Assembly (NCBI RefSeq): GCF_023706045.1
Contig: NZ_BQYL01000001.1
Span: 744,001 to 808,000, forward strand
Direction of reading: 5' to 3'
DNA: 64,000 bases
Source: Kangiella sp. TOML190
GTDB taxonomy: Bacteria > Pseudomonadota > Gammaproteobacteria > Enterobacterales > Kangiellaceae
Positions 49,820 through 63,907 of the stretch are shown here, one piece after another (the first letter of the stretch is position 1; the number at the start of each line of letters is the position of its first letter). A program made the position numbers and the translations under genes. The notes below the pieces were generated by a model. That model ran no database searches. It was not told the origin of the DNA and was given only the letters and a program-made list of their open reading frames with translations.

Positions 49820-50710
49820 ATGAGTAAACCAGGATTAGGAAAAGGCTTAGATGCGCTGCTAGGCGGCGCGGTCAGTAAAAAAGCGAAAACGGGCAAAGCA
49901 GCCAGCGCTAGATCTGAAGCGGAGCAAAATGAGCTGCGCGAAATGCCGATCGAGTATTTGCAGCCAGGCCAATACCAACCTCGTCGAGTGATGACAGAAG
50001 AAGGTTTGGATGAGTTGGCTGAATCCATCAAAGCCCAAGGCATGATCCAACCGATAGTTATTCGGGCGCTAGCCAAAGATAAATACGAGATTATTGCTGG
50101 CGAACGCCGCTGGCGTGCGGCACAAAGGGCGGGCTTGCATCAGGTGCCAGTATTGCTAAAAGATGTGCCGGATGAAGCGGCGATTGCGATGGCGCTGATT
50201 GAGAATATTCAGCGTGAAGACTTAAACGCGATGGAAGAAGCTTATGCTTTGCACCGTTTGATGGAAGAATTTGGCCTTACCCAGCAGCAAACTGCGGATG
50301 CGGTGGGCAAAAGCCGTACCACCGTGACGAATCTATTGCGCTTACTTCAACTGTCCGAGCATTGCAAAACCCTGTTGGAGCGTGGCGATCTGGATATGGG
50401 GCATGCCCGTGCTTTATTATCGTTGGAGCCTTCGATGCAGACCGATACCGCTAAAGTCGTGGTGGCTAAAGGCTTAACGGTGCGTGAAACTGAAAAATTG
50501 GTACGAAATCTTAATGAGCCTAAGCCCAAAGCGGCAAAAAAAGAAAAAGATCACCACATTTCAGCGTTAGAACAGCAGGTTGCTGAGAAAATTGGCGCTA
50601 ATGTGGAAATTCAGCACGGTAATAAGGGCAAAGGTAAGATGGTGATCAACTACCATAGCTTGGACGAGCTGGATGGGATCCTACAACATCTAGGGGTATC
50701 AGAAGAATAA
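49820..50710 (+). CDS. parB: Chromosome partitioning protein ParB
   Basis: A 296-residue ParB/Spo0J family protein. It has the N-terminal GLGKGLDALLG start, the CTPase domain with GERRWRAAQRAG, the helix-turn-helix (LTQQQTADAVGKSRTTVTN) and a C-terminal dimer domain. It binds the parS sites seen in recF. Confidence 0.96.
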   Translation: MSKPGLGKGLDALLGGAVSKKAKTGKAASARSEAEQNELREMPIEYLQPGQYQPRRVMTEEGLDELAESIKAQGMIQPIVIRALAKDKYEIIAGERRWRAAQRAGLHQVPVLLKDVPDEAAIAMALIENIQREDLNAMEEAYALHRLMEEFGLTQQQTADAVGKSRTTVTNLLRLLQLSEHCKTLLERGDLDMGHARALLSLEPSMQTDTAKVVVAKGLTVRETEKLVRNLNEPKPKAAKKEKDHHISALEQQVAEKIGANVEIQHGNKGKGKMVINYHSLDELDGILQHLGVSEE

Positions 50711-50921
50711 AACACTAGGTTTTGTGTGATTAAAATTGCTAATGCTTGAGCCTTAAACGCCCGCGAAAAAAAACAGCAATGTGGCAGTCCTTTGGTTGAT
50801 AAAAGTGTCCGAAATCTTTATACTTGCCGCCCGAATGAATGGTGAAAGCCTCGATTTTTTGCGTTAGCTCCAGTAATGGACAGAAATTGCAAAATGTTGA
50901 GCATTGAAGAAAAGGCAAGCT
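50711..50921 (+). promoter_or_regulatory. Presumed atp operon promoter region
   Basis: A 211-base gap without a gene between parB and atpI. No terminator-like hairpin with a T run was seen after parB, so read-through is possible. I could not fix a promoter. Confidence 0.35.
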
Positions 50922-52207
<1,286 letters not shown>

Positions 52208-52274
52208 TCACTGGTAACAGTTATTAGTATTAGGTTTTAGTTTTACTTTTTATATTTTGTTTTTTTACATTTAA

Positions 52275-52568
<294 letters not shown>

Positions 52569-52626
52569 TCCGACAGGTTTGACAGGTTTAACTGTAATTT
52601 TGACTAACTAACTGGAGGGGCGAGAA

Positions 52627-53097
52627 GTGAATATTAACTTTACCCTATTTATTAATATGATTTTCTTTGTCGGCTTTGTGTGGTTCTGCATGAAGTTTGT
52701 ATGGCCACCGATTATGGCGGCTATCAAAGAACGTCAAGATAAAATCGCTGAAGGTCTAGCCGCTTCTGAGAGAAGCGCTAAAGATCTTGAGTTAGCACAA
52801 GCAAAAGCAGCAGATATGTTGCGCGACGCTAAAACTCAATCAGCGGAAATTGTAGATTCAGCGAAAAAACGTCATGCTGAAATTGTTGACTCTGCTAAGG
52901 ACGATGCTCGTTCTGAAGCGGACAAGATCAAAAATGGCGCTATGGCTGAAATCGACCAAGAAGTTAATCGTGCACGCGAACAGCTTCGCTCTAAAGTCGC
53001 TACTCTAGCAGTAGCTGGCGCAGAGAAAGTTATCGAGCGTAGTATTGACGAATCAGCTAATAACGACTTGTTCGACAAGTTAGTTAAAGAGCTGTAA
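52627..53097 (+). CDS. atpF: ATP synthase F0 subunit b
   Basis: A 156-residue peripheral stalk subunit: one N-terminal membrane segment, then a long charged helix. It starts at a GTG at 52627 after GGAGGGGCGAGAA. Confidence 0.95.
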   Translation: MNINFTLFINMIFFVGFVWFCMKFVWPPIMAAIKERQDKIAEGLAASERSAKDLELAQAKAADMLRDAKTQSAEIVDSAKKRHAEIVDSAKDDARSEADKIKNGAMAEIDQEVNRAREQLRSKVATLAVAGAEKVIERSIDESANNDLFDKLVKEL

Positions 53098-53114
53098 GGC
53101 TATAAGGAACTATT

Positions 53115-53651
53115 ATGGCTGAGTTGACGACAATCGCACGACCATACGCTAAAGCAGCATTTGAATATGCGCTAGCTAACAGCAAAGTTGCTGATTGGGC
53201 TAACGCATTGGATTTTGCTGCTCAAGTCGCCAGCAATAAACAAGTTGCAGCAGTGATTAGTAACCCTGCCCTTTCTTCTGAAGAAAAAGGCAATGTGTTG
53301 CTAAAAATCGGTGAAGGCAAAGTATCGGATAAGGTCGAAAACTTTATCAAGTTACTGGCTCGCAATCATCGTCTTGAAGCGCTGCCTGCTATTAAGCAGC
53401 GTTTCGAAGTTCTAAAGGCGGAGTATGAGAAAGCAGCAGAAGTTGAAGTTATCTCAGCGAATCCTTTGAGCGATGAACAGCTACAACGTTTAGTTGAAAA
53501 ACTAACGGCGAAACTTGGTCGCAAAGTAAATATTGAAACTAGAATCGATGAGTCATTAATTGGCGGTTTGGTTATCCGAGCTGACGATATGGTTATTGAC
53601 GGATCGGTACGCGGTAAGCTCGACAAGCTTTCCGAAAGTCTAAGAGCTTAA
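53115..53651 (+). CDS. atpH: ATP synthase F1 subunit delta
   Basis: A 178-residue subunit linking the b stalk to the alpha subunits. It has the N-terminal helical domain ([14 protein letters not shown]) and C-terminal [20 protein letters not shown] segment typical of AtpH. It lies 17 bases after atpF. Confidence 0.95.
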   Translation: MAELTTIARPYAKAAFEYALANSKVADWANALDFAAQVASNKQVAAVISNPALSSEEKGNVLLKIGEGKVSDKVENFIKLLARNHRLEALPAIKQRFEVLKAEYEKAAEVEVISANPLSDEQLQRLVEKLTAKLGRKVNIETRIDESLIGGLVIRADDMVIDGSVRGKLDKLSESLRA

Positions 53652-53665
53652 GTAGAGGAACAGGC

Positions 53666-55213
53666 ATGAGTGTGCAACTGAATCCATCTGAAATCAGTGA
53701 GCTAATCAAAGATCGCATCGACTCGTTCGAAGTGGTTTCTGAAGCTCGCAACGAAGGTACTATCGTCAGCGTTTCTGACGGTATTTTACGTATTCACGGT
53801 TTAGCCGACGTAATGGCTGGTGAGATGATTGAATTACCAGGCGGCAAATACGGTATGGCATTAAACCTAGAGCGTGACTCTGTTGGTGCGGTAGTGTTGG
53901 GTGATTACACCGATATCGTAGAAGGTATGACAGCCAAATGTACTGGCCGTATCTTGGAAGTACCAGTAGGTCGTGGTCTATTAGGTCGTGTTGTTGACGC
54001 TTTGGGTAACCCCATCGACGGCAAAGGCCCAATCGAGAATGACGGCACATCAGCAATCGAAAAGATTGCTCCTGGTGTAATTGAACGTCAATCGGTTGAT
54101 CAACCAGTACAAACCGGTATCAAATCTATCGATGCGATGATTCCTGTTGGTCGTGGTCAACGTGAGTTGATTATTGGTGACCGTCAAACGGGTAAAACAG
54201 CGATCGCTGTTGACGCTATCATCAACCAAAAAGGCACTGGCGTTGTCTGTGTCTACATAGCGGTTGGTCAAAAAGCCTCAACCATTGCGGGTATCGTTCG
54301 TAAATTAGAAGAGCACGGCGCTATGGACCACACAATCGTGGTTGCAGCTTCGGCTTCTGACGCGGCGGCATTACAATTCATCGCGCCTTTCTCAGGCTGT
54401 ACGATGGGTGAATACTTCCGTGATCGCGGTGAAGATGGCTTGATCGTATATGATGATTTAACCAAGCAAGCTTGGGCTTACCGTCAAATCTCATTGTTGC
54501 TTCGTCGTCCGCCAGGTCGTGAAGCCTACCCAGGTGACGTATTCTACTTGCACTCACGCTTACTTGAGCGTGCGGCGCGTGTTAACGCTGACTATGTAGA
54601 AGCTTTCACTAAGGGTGAAGTTAAAGGTCAAACCGGTTCATTGACCGCATTGCCTATCATTGAAACGCAAGCGGGTGACGTATCGGCATTCGTACCAACC
54701 AACGTAATCTCGATTACCGATGGTCAGATTTTCTTAGAAACGGATCTTTTCAACGCCGGTATCCGTCCTGCGGTTAACGCGGGTCTTTCGGTATCGCGTG
54801 TTGGTGGTGCAGCACAGACTAAGATCATTAAGAAGCTTGGTGGTGGTGTACGTCTAGCATTGGCTCAGTATCGTGAATTGGCGGCATTCGCTCAGTTCGC
54901 ATCGGATCTTGATGACGCAACTCGTGCCCAATTAGAGCACGGTCAGCGGGTAACTGAATTAATGAAGCAAAATCAATATGCTCCATTGTCAGTAGCCGAG
55001 ATGGCAGTTTCTCTATACGCAGCTGAGAAAGGTCACTTACAAGACGTTGAAATCTCGAAAGTTGGTGATTTCGAGTCGGCTTTATTGGATTACTTCCGTA
55101 ACCAACACGGCGACTTGATGAAAGACATCAACGAAAAATGTGATTACAACGACGACGTTGCTGGTCTGTTAGAAGAAGCAGTAACTAAGTTTAAAGCGAC
55201 GCAAACTTGGTAG
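53666..55213 (+). CDS. atpA: ATP synthase F1 subunit alpha
   Basis: A 515-residue subunit with Walker [10 protein letters not shown] and the alpha signature [14 protein letters not shown]. It binds the non-catalytic nucleotides. It is 14 bases after atpH, with AGAGGA before the ATG. Confidence 0.98.
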   Translation: MSVQLNPSEISELIKDRIDSFEVVSEARNEGTIVSVSDGILRIHGLADVMAGEMIELPGGKYGMALNLERDSVGAVVLGDYTDIVEGMTAKCTGRILEVPVGRGLLGRVVDALGNPIDGKGPIENDGTSAIEKIAPGVIERQSVDQPVQTGIKSIDAMIPVGRGQRELIIGDRQTGKTAIAVDAIINQKGTGVVCVYIAVGQKASTIAGIVRKLEEHGAMDHTIVVAASASDAAALQFIAPFSGCTMGEYFRDRGEDGLIVYDDLTKQAWAYRQISLLLRRPPGREAYPGDVFYLHSRLLERAARVNADYVEAFTKGEVKGQTGSLTALPIIETQAGDVSAFVPTNVISITDGQIFLETDLFNAGIRPAVNAGLSVSRVGGAAQTKIIKKLGGGVRLALAQYRELAAFAQFASDLDDATRAQLEHGQRVTELMKQNQYAPLSVAEMAVSLYAAEKGHLQDVEISKVGDFESALLDYFRNQHGDLMKDINEKCDYNDDVAGLLEEAVTKFKATQTW

Positions 55214-55225
55214 GTTTTTTAAGAT

Positions 55226-55252
55226 CAAGAGCGTTTTTAAAAAGCGCTCTTG
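55226..55252. other. Hairpin between atpA and atpG
   Basis: An eight-base stem CAAGAGCG/CGCTCTTG with an 11-base A/T loop. No U run follows, so it is more likely an RNA stability or processing element than a terminator. Confidence 0.5.
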
Positions 55253-55306
55253 GTGCTTAAAGAGAATACCGATTTGTTGAATTAACAAGACTAACTGGAA
55301 AAGAGT

Positions 55307-56167
55307 ATGTCAGGCGCTAAAGAAATTCGTACCAAAATTGGGTCGATTAAAAATACGCAAAAGATTACTTCTGCCATGGAAATGGTGGCAGCGAGTAAAA
55401 TGCGTAAAGCGCAAGATCGCATGGCTTCTTCTCGTCCTTATGCCGAGAAAGTCCGTAATGTGATCAAGCACATTGCACAAGGTACTCCAGAATACCGTCA
55501 CGCTTATATCTCAGAAAGAGACATCAAGCGCGTAGGTTATATCGTTGTTTCAACGGATCGTGGTTTGTGTGGCGGTTTGAACATTAACTTGTTCAAGCAA
55601 GCTTTATCAGACATGCAAACCTGGTCTGAAAAAGACATCGAAATTGACTTGTGCTTAATCGGCAGCAAAGCTACTTCATTCTTCCGCAAGTTCGGTGGCA
55701 GCGTAGTAGCAAAAACTTCAAACTTGGGTGATACGCCAGAGATTGAAGATTTAATCGGTTCAGTAAAAGTAATGCTTGATGCTTACGACGAAGGGCGTAT
55801 TGATCGTTTATTCGTGGTATCCAATGAGTTTGTTAACTCTATGACTCAAGATCCAACGGTTGAGCAGTTATTGCCATTGCCGGTGGGTGAAGAAGAAGAG
55901 TTAAAACATCATTGGGATTATATCTATGAGCCAGAAGCGAAGCCGCTTTTGGATAAATTAATGATTCGTTTCATTGAGTCACAGGTATATCAAGCAGTGG
56001 TTGAGAATATTGCATGTGAACAAGCCGCGCGAATGGTAGCGATGAAAGCCGCTTCCGATAACGCCGGTGATTTGATTGATGATCTGGAGTTGGTTTACAA
56101 CAAAGCTCGTCAAGCAGCAATTACTCAAGAGTTGGCAGAAATTAGTGCAGGTGCAGCGGCTGTATAA
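55307..56167 (+). CDS. atpG: ATP synthase F1 subunit gamma
   Basis: A 286-residue rotor shaft subunit. The N-terminal coiled coil begins [20 protein letters not shown] and the C-terminal helix carries [27 protein letters not shown] precedes the ATG. Confidence 0.97.
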   Translation: MSGAKEIRTKIGSIKNTQKITSAMEMVAASKMRKAQDRMASSRPYAEKVRNVIKHIAQGTPEYRHAYISERDIKRVGYIVVSTDRGLCGGLNINLFKQALSDMQTWSEKDIEIDLCLIGSKATSFFRKFGGSVVAKTSNLGDTPEIEDLIGSVKVMLDAYDEGRIDRLFVVSNEFVNSMTQDPTVEQLLPLPVGEEEELKHHWDYIYEPEAKPLLDKLMIRFIESQVYQAVVENIACEQAARMVAMKAASDNAGDLIDDLELVYNKARQAAITQELAEISAGAAAV

Positions 56168-56201
56168 GCAGCTTTTCACCTCCGCTGACACTGACAGCTA
56201 A

Positions 56202-57626
<1,425 letters not shown>

Positions 57627-57673
57627 GCCTAGGCTTGGATTGACCCCCTTCGCATAGAAGAACGGGAGTTAAT

Positions 57674-58099
57674 ATGGCGATGACAGTACATTTAGACATA
57701 GTTAGTGCAGAGAGCGAAATTTTCTCAGGTCGTGTCGAGCGTTTGATCGCAACTGGCGACTTGGGTGAGCTTGGTGTAGAACCAGGTCACGCGCCCTTAC
57801 TAACTTCGCTGAATCCTGGCCCAATTAAAGTCACTATGCCTGGCGGCGAAGAAGAATTCTTCTACGTTTCGGGCGGTATGTTGGAGATCCAACCACACCA
57901 AGTGACGGTATTGGCGGATACGGCAGTTCGAGCAGAAGATGTTGATGAAGCAAAAGCGATTGAAGCGGAGAAACACGCGCGTGAAGCTTTGGCCGATCAA
58001 ACTTCAGAAATCGAATACTCAAAAGCTGCGGCTGAATTGGCAGCAGCGGTTGCTCAGCTTAGAACTTTGCGTTCTATCAAGAAAAAAGCTGGCAAGTAA
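57674..58099 (+). CDS. atpC: ATP synthase F1 subunit epsilon
   Basis: A 141-residue subunit with an N-terminal beta sandwich ([14 protein letters not shown]) and a C-terminal helical hairpin. Last gene of the atp operon, followed by a terminator. Confidence 0.96.
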   Translation: MAMTVHLDIVSAESEIFSGRVERLIATGDLGELGVEPGHAPLLTSLNPGPIKVTMPGGEEEFFYVSGGMLEIQPHQVTVLADTAVRAEDVDEAKAIEAEKHAREALADQTSEIEYSKAAAELAAAVAQLRTLRSIKKKAGK

Positions 58100-58134
58100 C
58101 TGATTTTAGGTGAAAATCTAACAATCTGTGTTCT

Positions 58135-58162
58135 AAAGGGTAGCTTAGGCTGCCCTTTTTTA
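58135..58162 (+). terminator. atp operon terminator
   Basis: Stem AAAGGGTAGC/GCTGCCCTTT with one mismatch and a four-base loop, followed by a T run. It lies 35 bases after atpC. Confidence 0.85.
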
Positions 58163-58201
58163 TTATGGTTTAGGCAGTTTTTTTAAGAAGGAAACCTTGA
58201 G

Positions 58202-59578
58202 ATGGGCTTAAGTGTCGTTATTTTAGCTGCAGGTAAAGGTACTCGGATGCAATCGAGTATGCCAAAAGTCTTGCACCCTATCGCTGGTAAACCCATGTTG
58301 CAGCATGTGATTGATGCTGCAAATAAGTTAAATGCCGAACAAATTGTGGTGGTTGCCGGACATGGTATCAGCCGGGTTCGCGATGCACTAGCAAAGCAAA
58401 GCGTAGATATCGCGAAGCAAACACAGCAGCTCGGCACTGGTCATGCGGTGGATCAAGCGCTACCTTTGATCAACTCGAGTAATGAGGTGTTGGTGTTGTA
58501 TGGCGATGTGCCGCTAATTGAGCCGCAAACGCTGGCAGATTTATGCCAACAGATCCCCGATTCAGGCATCAGCTTATTAACCGTAATGTTAGATAATCCA
58601 CAAGGTTATGGCCGCATCGTACGCAACGCGCAAGATGAGGTGGTAGCTATTGTTGAGCAGAAAGATGCTAATAGCGATCAGCTGCTGATTAATGAAGTCA
58701 ATACAGGGATTCTAGCGGCTAAAGCTTCGGATTTAAGTGCTTGGCTAAAAAATATCGATAATAACAATGCCCAAGGCGAATATTATTTAACGGACACTAT
58801 CGCCATGGCCGCGAGCCAAGGTGGAGTTATTGCTAGTCATCCGAGTTCGGCCATTGAAGTAGAAGGGGTTAATAGCCGAATACAGTTAGCGACCTTGGAG
58901 CGTGCTTACCAGTTATCAAAAGCTGAAACCCTGATGGCGCAAGGCGTTACTCTGATCGATCCTAACCGTTTGGATATTCGTGGTGAACTTGATTGCGCAT
59001 CTGATGTCTTAATCGACTTGAATGTAATTGTTGAAGGCAAAGTTACCATCGAAACGGGTGCTCAAATAGACGCTAACGTGATATTGAAGGATTGTGTAAT
59101 TGGTCAAGGTACTCATGTTAAAGCTAATAGTATGATCGACGGCGCCAAGATTGGCCGTGATTGCCAGATAGGCCCTTTTGCCCGAATTCGTCCGAATACT
59201 GAGCTTAAAGATGAAGCTTTTATTGGCAATTTTGTGGAAACAAAAAAGACCACCCTTGGTAAAGGCAGTAAAGCTAGCCATCTGGCTTATATTGGCGATG
59301 CCAAGGTTGGCGAGCAAGTGAATATTGGTGCTGGTGTTATTACCTGTAATTATGATGGGGTTAACAAGTACCAAACGTTAATTGAAGATGGCGCCTTTAT
59401 TGGCTCAGATTCGCAATTGGTTGCACCAGTGACGATTGGAAAAATGGCTACAGTGGGCGCGGGAACGACCGTGACCAAAGATGTGCCAGCTGAGAATTTG
59501 GTGATAAGCCGAGTGAAACAAAAGCATCTTGATGATTGGCAGCGACCAACGAAGATTGCTAAAGAGGATAAGAAATAA
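58202..59578 (+). CDS. glmU: Bifunctional N-acetylglucosamine-1-P uridyltransferase / glucosamine-1-P acetyltransferase
   Basis: A 458-residue bifunctional enzyme making UDP-GlcNAc. The N-terminal pyrophosphorylase has LAAGKGTRMQSSMPKVLH; the C-terminal left-handed beta helix has repeated hexapeptides and INIGAGVITCNYDGVNK-type sequence. Its stop codon is directly followed by the glmS ATG, so the two are one operon. Confidence 0.97.
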   Translation: MGLSVVILAAGKGTRMQSSMPKVLHPIAGKPMLQHVIDAANKLNAEQIVVVAGHGISRVRDALAKQSVDIAKQTQQLGTGHAVDQALPLINSSNEVLVLYGDVPLIEPQTLADLCQQIPDSGISLLTVMLDNPQGYGRIVRNAQDEVVAIVEQKDANSDQLLINEVNTGILAAKASDLSAWLKNIDNNNAQGEYYLTDTIAMAASQGGVIASHPSSAIEVEGVNSRIQLATLERAYQLSKAETLMAQGVTLIDPNRLDIRGELDCASDVLIDLNVIVEGKVTIETGAQIDANVILKDCVIGQGTHVKANSMIDGAKIGRDCQIGPFARIRPNTELKDEAFIGNFVETKKTTLGKGSKASHLAYIGDAKVGEQVNIGAGVITCNYDGVNKYQTLIEDGAFIGSDSQLVAPVTIGKMATVGAGTTVTKDVPAENLVISRVKQKHLDDWQRPTKIAKEDKK

Positions 59579-61414
59579 ATGTGTGGCATTGTAGGCGCGA
59601 TTGCGCAGCGTGATGTTAGCCAGATTTTGGTTGAAGGTTTAAAACGATTAGAGTACCGCGGTTATGATTCTGCGGGAGTGGCTTTGTACGATTCCGAAAA
59701 CAAAGGTATTCAAAGAATCCGTCGCTTAGGAAAAGTGGCTGAGTTAGACACCGCGCTAGAAAACAACCCTATTCATGGCGGTTTAGGCATTGCCCATACT
59801 CGTTGGGCGACTCATGGCGAGCCAAGCGAACGTAACGCCCATCCGCACATGTCGAAAAATAATATTGCTTTGGTCCACAACGGCATTATTGAAAATCATG
59901 ATGAGCTGCGAGACGAGCTTAAGTCTTTAGGCTACCACTTTGATTCGGATACCGATACGGAAGTAATGGCGCATTTGCTGCACCATGAAATGCAGAGCCA
60001 CGACTCTTTATTACAAGCTTTGTTGGCAGCTACTAAACGGCTCGAAGGTGCTTATGGAACTGTCGCGATTGATGCTAGCCAGCCTGATAAAATGGTAGTT
60101 GCCCGTTCAGGCTCACCATTAGTGATCGGTAAAGGCATTGGTGAGAACTTTATTGCTTCGGATCAGTTAGCACTATTGCCCGTCACCCGTGAGTTTTTAT
60201 ATCTAGAAGAAGGCGAAGTGGCGCAAGTCACCAGAACCAGCGTAACCATTTTAAACGCCAATGGTGAAGCCGTAGAGCGCGGCTTTGAAGTATCGGATAT
60301 ACAGCATGATGCGGTAGACAAAGGCCACTATCGTCACTTTATGCTCAAAGAAATTTATGAGCAGCCGCAAGTGGTCACTGAATCGCTAGAAGGCCGGTTG
60401 GTTAACCATAAAATTTTTGTAGAAACTTTAGGCGAGAATGCGAATAAGGTTTTTGAGCAAACGGATGTTCTACAAATTATTGCTTGCGGTACTTCTTACC
60501 ATGCGGCGATGGTTGCAAAATATTGGGTTGAAGATGTGATTGGTATTCCCTGCTTGGTGGAGATTGCCAGCGAATACCGCTACCGTAAAACCGCCGTCCT
60601 GCCTAACAGTTTATTTATTACGATTTCCCAATCGGGCGAAACTGCCGATACTTTGGCGGCCTTGAAAAAAGCTAAAACGGAAAATTATTTAGCCAGCTTA
60701 ACCGTTTGTAACTCCCCTGCTTCTTCGATGGTGCGCGAATCAGATTTTACTCTGATCACCCGCGCTGGCACCGAAATTGGGGTGGCCTCTACCAAAGCGT
60801 TTACCGCGCAATTGGTTTCTTTATTATTGCTTATGGTTTCAATTGCCAAAGCTAAAGGTTTGTCTGAAGAAAAGGAAAAAGAAATTGCCATTGCTTTGGA
60901 ACATTTGCCGCATGAAATCCAAGAAGCTTTGGAGCAAGCCAAAGAAATTGACCAATTATCCAAGCGGTTTGCGGAAAAACACCATACGCTTTTCCTGGGG
61001 CGTGGCCAGCAGTATCCTATCGCAATGGAAGGCGCTTTAAAGCTTAAGGAAATTTCCTATATCCATGCGGAAGCGTATGCGGCAGGCGAGTTGAAACACG
61101 GCCCTTTGGCGCTGATTGATAAAGAGATGCCGATTGTGGTGGTAGCGCCAAATGATAATTTATTGGAAAAATTAAAGTCTAATATTGAAGAGGTTCGCTC
61201 TCGAGGTGGCAAGCTGTTCGTATTTGCTGATGAGTCAGCTAAAATTCAGGAAACTGATGGTATAACGGTATTGTCAGTAAAAAGTAAATATGAGATTACC
61301 GCTCCCATAGTCTATACAATTCCTTTACAATTATTGTCTTACTATGTTGCGGTGATTAAAGGCACGGATGTCGATCAGCCGAGAAACTTGGCGAAATCGG
61401 TAACGGTTGAGTAA
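59579..61414 (+). CDS. glmS: Glutamine-fructose-6-phosphate aminotransferase
   Basis: A 611-residue amidotransferase with the N-terminal nucleophile Cys2 in MCGIVGAIA, two SIS domains, and the C-terminal LAKSVTVE. It makes glucosamine-6-P for cell-wall and LPS precursors. It follows glmU with no gap. No glmS ribozyme is present, as expected outside Firmicutes. Confidence 0.97.
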   Translation: MCGIVGAIAQRDVSQILVEGLKRLEYRGYDSAGVALYDSENKGIQRIRRLGKVAELDTALENNPIHGGLGIAHTRWATHGEPSERNAHPHMSKNNIALVHNGIIENHDELRDELKSLGYHFDSDTDTEVMAHLLHHEMQSHDSLLQALLAATKRLEGAYGTVAIDASQPDKMVVARSGSPLVIGKGIGENFIASDQLALLPVTREFLYLEEGEVAQVTRTSVTILNANGEAVERGFEVSDIQHDAVDKGHYRHFMLKEIYEQPQVVTESLEGRLVNHKIFVETLGENANKVFEQTDVLQIIACGTSYHAAMVAKYWVEDVIGIPCLVEIASEYRYRKTAVLPNSLFITISQSGETADTLAALKKAKTENYLASLTVCNSPASSMVRESDFTLITRAGTEIGVASTKAFTAQLVSLLLLMVSIAKAKGLSEEKEKEIAIALEHLPHEIQEALEQAKEIDQLSKRFAEKHHTLFLGRGQQYPIAMEGALKLKEISYIHAEAYAAGELKHGPLALIDKEMPIVVVAPNDNLLEKLKSNIEEVRSRGGKLFVFADESAKIQETDGITVLSVKSKYEITAPIVYTIPLQLLSYYVAVIKGTDVDQPRNLAKSVTVE

Positions 61415-61440
61415 CGATTTAATAGATTTAAGAGGTCGAA

Positions 61441-62058
61441 ATGAAATTAAAAACGGTTTTTTTTGCAGCTTTATCTTTTGTAGCATTAACGCAGCTAGCC
61501 TGTGCGGAGAGTCCGCAAGCAGTTGCCAGCAAATATAAAGAAGGCAAAGATTATGAAACAATCGCTGGCGCTAAAGGTATTAGCAAACCACAGGTGATAG
61601 AGTTTTTCTCTTATACTTGTCCACATTGCTACACTATGGAAGGCTTTGTCCATAAATGGGTTGAAGGTAAGCCTGCTGACGTTGAGTTTGTGCAAATGCC
61701 GGTTTATATGTCGCAAGTTCCACACCTAACACAAGGCTATTATGCCGCGGAAGTTTTAGGGGTTTTAGACAAGGTTCACATGGTCATTTTTAATCAATGG
61801 CATCGTGATAAGCAAGTTATTCGTACTAAGCGTGACTTATACCCTGTCTTTGAAAACGCTGGTGTATCGAGTGCTGATTTTGAGAAAGCTTATAACTCTT
61901 TTGCAGTAGCGAATAAAGTTCAACATGCAAAAAAGATGGCGAAAGATCTGAAGGTAACCAGCTTCCCACGTTTTGTGGTGAACCAGAAATATACCGTTAA
62001 AAACTATGATCAGCTCGAAAAATTATTAAATGAGCTTCCGCTAGAAAAAGCCAAATAA
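61441..62058 (+). CDS. dsbA: Thiol:disulfide interchange protein DsbA
   Basis: A 205-residue periplasmic oxidase with a signal peptide (cut about residue 22), the active site C60-P-H-C63 in the thioredoxin fold, and the cis-Pro loop at P176 (TSFPRF). It puts disulfide bonds into exported proteins. AGAGG precedes the ATG. A terminator follows. Confidence 0.95.
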   Translation: MKLKTVFFAALSFVALTQLACAESPQAVASKYKEGKDYETIAGAKGISKPQVIEFFSYTCPHCYTMEGFVHKWVEGKPADVEFVQMPVYMSQVPHLTQGYYAAEVLGVLDKVHMVIFNQWHRDKQVIRTKRDLYPVFENAGVSSADFEKAYNSFAVANKVQHAKKMAKDLKVTSFPRFVVNQKYTVKNYDQLEKLLNELPLEKAK

Positions 62059-62075
62059 GATCATTATGATTTGCA

Positions 62076-62103
62076 AAATGCCAGCTAAGCTGGCATTTTT
62101 TAT
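62076..62103 (+). terminator. dsbA terminator
   Basis: A perfect ten-base stem AAATGCCAGC/GCTGGCATTT with a TAA loop and a T run, 17 bases after dsbA. Confidence 0.88.
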
Positions 62104-62127
62104 GTTAAGCCTGCGTAACCGTCGCTC

Positions 62128-63027
62128 ATGAGTAAAAAAAGTGAATCTAAACCCATAAAAACCCGTGTGATCTATGGGTTAATTTGGTTATTTGCAAAAT
62201 TACCGCTGAGCATAACTCAGCCGTTGATGGCCTTCTTTGCTCAATTGGCAGTGATTTTCAATAGTCGCTCCTACCGCGTCAGTTTAGTCAACATTCAGCG
62301 CTGTTACCCGGAAAAAAACGCCAAAGATCAGCTTGCGCTAACTAAAAGTAGCTTAAAACATACTTTCAAGATTGCCCCTGAAATCGCCAAAGCCTGGCTC
62401 AATCCGTCGATCGAAACATGGATCGATAAGGTTTATGGCGAAGAGGATATTCGAGAAACCTTAGCTCAACAGCAAGGCGTTTTGATCACTGGTAGCCACT
62501 TGGGCAATTGGGAGGTCGCACTTTTTTATTTGGGCAAGAGTTTCGACTTTACTTGCATGTACCGTAAGCCCAGATACCAAGAGCTGGATAGAATTATTTC
62601 TGAAGGACGTGGTAAAAATACTACCAAAATGGTGCCTGGCGATGCGCGCGGCTTAAGAGACTTTTTGAAAGCCTTAAAAGCTGGTGAGGTGGCAGCTTTG
62701 CTGTCTGATCAAGAGCCTGGTGGTGATAGTGGAGTCTTTGCTCCTTTTTTTGGGCAGCCGGCTAAAACTATGGATTTGATTCAAAAGGTTCAAACAAAAT
62801 CCGGTGCTGCCCTCTATCAGATCGCTGCAATTAAAAATGATAGAGGTAAATACGATATTTATTTGCCAAAAATAGAAATTGATATTCAGCTGGATCCGCA
62901 AGATTATGCAACACAACTAAATCTTGAACTAGAAAAGCTGATTCGAAAGCACCCGCAGCAATATCAGTGGTCCTACAAGCGCTTTAAAACTGCGCCAGAT
63001 GGTAACCGAAATAATTACCCTAAGTAG
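62128..63027 (+). CDS. LpxL/HtrB-family acyltransferase
   Basis: A 299-residue lysophospholipid or lipid A acyltransferase with an N-terminal membrane segment and the catalytic H124-x4-E129 (SHLGNWE). The later LLSDQEPGG segment is also typical. It would add a secondary acyl chain to lipid A or a related lipid; which one cannot be told here. Its 3' end overlaps the convergent arsC by 13 bases. Confidence 0.85.
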   Translation: MSKKSESKPIKTRVIYGLIWLFAKLPLSITQPLMAFFAQLAVIFNSRSYRVSLVNIQRCYPEKNAKDQLALTKSSLKHTFKIAPEIAKAWLNPSIETWIDKVYGEEDIRETLAQQQGVLITGSHLGNWEVALFYLGKSFDFTCMYRKPRYQELDRIISEGRGKNTTKMVPGDARGLRDFLKALKAGEVAALLSDQEPGGDSGVFAPFFGQPAKTMDLIQKVQTKSGAALYQIAAIKNDRGKYDIYLPKIEIDIQLDPQDYATQLNLELEKLIRKHPQQYQWSYKRFKTAPDGNRNNYPK

Positions 63028-63440
63028 TTTTTGATATCCTTAACGAAAATTTTTATTTGATCCCTAACCTTACGATAACAATCCAATTGTTCTTGCTGGT
63101 TTTCAAAAGCTTGAGCCATCCTCGGCGGATCCTCAAAACCATGATGAATAATTTTGGTTTTTGCTGGGAAGTAAGGGCAGTGTTCATCAGCATGACCGCA
63201 AACGGTAATCACATAGTCAAATTCTTGAATCGGAAGTTCATCAAGGGTTTGAGATTGCTGCTGAGAAATATCAACCCCAGCTTCTGTCATCACTAAGATA
63301 GCGTTAGGGTTTTGCCCGTGCTTTTCTATTCCAGCCGAATAAAAATCATACTCTTCAGCTTTTAAGGCTCTGCCCCAACCCTCAGCCATTTGGCTACGGC
63401 AAGAATTTCCAGTACAGAGAAATAAAATTGAGGTTTTCAT
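63015..63440 (-). CDS. arsC: Arsenate reductase, low-molecular-weight phosphatase type
   Basis: A 141-residue protein with the P-loop C9-TGNSC14-RS and a second pair C81/C88 (CGHADEHC), the layout of thioredoxin-coupled ArsC, plus the DPP catalytic Asp at 104. It reduces arsenate to arsenite. The ATG at 63440 overlaps the stop codon of the upstream VOC gene by one base (TGATG), so the two are coupled. Confidence 0.92.
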   Translation of the reverse strand: MKTSILFLCTGNSCRSQMAEGWGRALKAEEYDFYSAGIEKHGQNPNAILVMTEAGVDISQQQSQTLDELPIQEFDYVITVCGHADEHCPYFPAKTKIIHHGFEDPPRMAQAFENQQEQLDCYRKVRDQIKIFVKDIKNYLG

Positions 63441-63898
63441 CAGCAGCAGGCCGCCTCTGTGTGCTTGTTGGATGTTTGCTCGTTTGGCGCACAACAAGCC
63501 TGTTTGCCGCTATCGCTTTGCTCCAAGCCATAAGTTGGAATTTCCGATAAACTATGGAAAGCTTCCCAAGCATTGCCATCGGGATCTAAAGTCCAGTATT
63601 TATCCGAATTACTGTAGCAGCAGCTAGTCCCAAGCTCTTCTTTTAGCGAAGCCTGTGACAGTTCGATGGCGCTTTTTATTTCACTAAGCTCTTCGTCATT
63701 TTCTGCTTGGATCCCAAGGTGATCGAGTCCTAACTTAGTCGAGCGATTCGAAATGGCAAAGTTAAGTCGCGGATCATTGAGTAGCCATTTCACATAATCA
63801 TCTTTTTCAACACTGGGTTTTTGTGCAAAAAGCTGACTATAAAATTCGCTACTTTTTTGCAAATCACTAACACTGATATGGATATGTAATCGTTTCAT
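63440..63898 (-). CDS. ArsI/CadI-type VOC metalloenzyme
   Basis: A 152-residue VOC protein of the ArsI/CadI family. Its metal ligands H5, H60 and E112 and the adjacent C93-C94 pair match ArsI, which cleaves the C-As bond of methylated trivalent arsenicals. The C-terminus has extra cysteine pairs (ACCAPN and AACC). AAGGAG precedes the ATG. It lies between a partial upstream gene and arsC, in an ars operon. Confidence 0.88.
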   Translation of the reverse strand: MKRLHIHISVSDLQKSSEFYSQLFAQKPSVEKDDYVKWLLNDPRLNFAISNRSTKLGLDHLGIQAENDEELSEIKSAIELSQASLKEELGTSCCYSNSDKYWTLDPDGNAWEAFHSLSEIPTYGLEQSDSGKQACCAPNEQTSNKHTEAACC

Positions 63899-63907
63899 AG
63901 AAACTCC

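Noticed and set aside
59579-59700. glmS ribozyme
   Set aside because: glmU stop and glmS start are directly adjacent, leaving no leader; the ribozyme is a Firmicutes feature.
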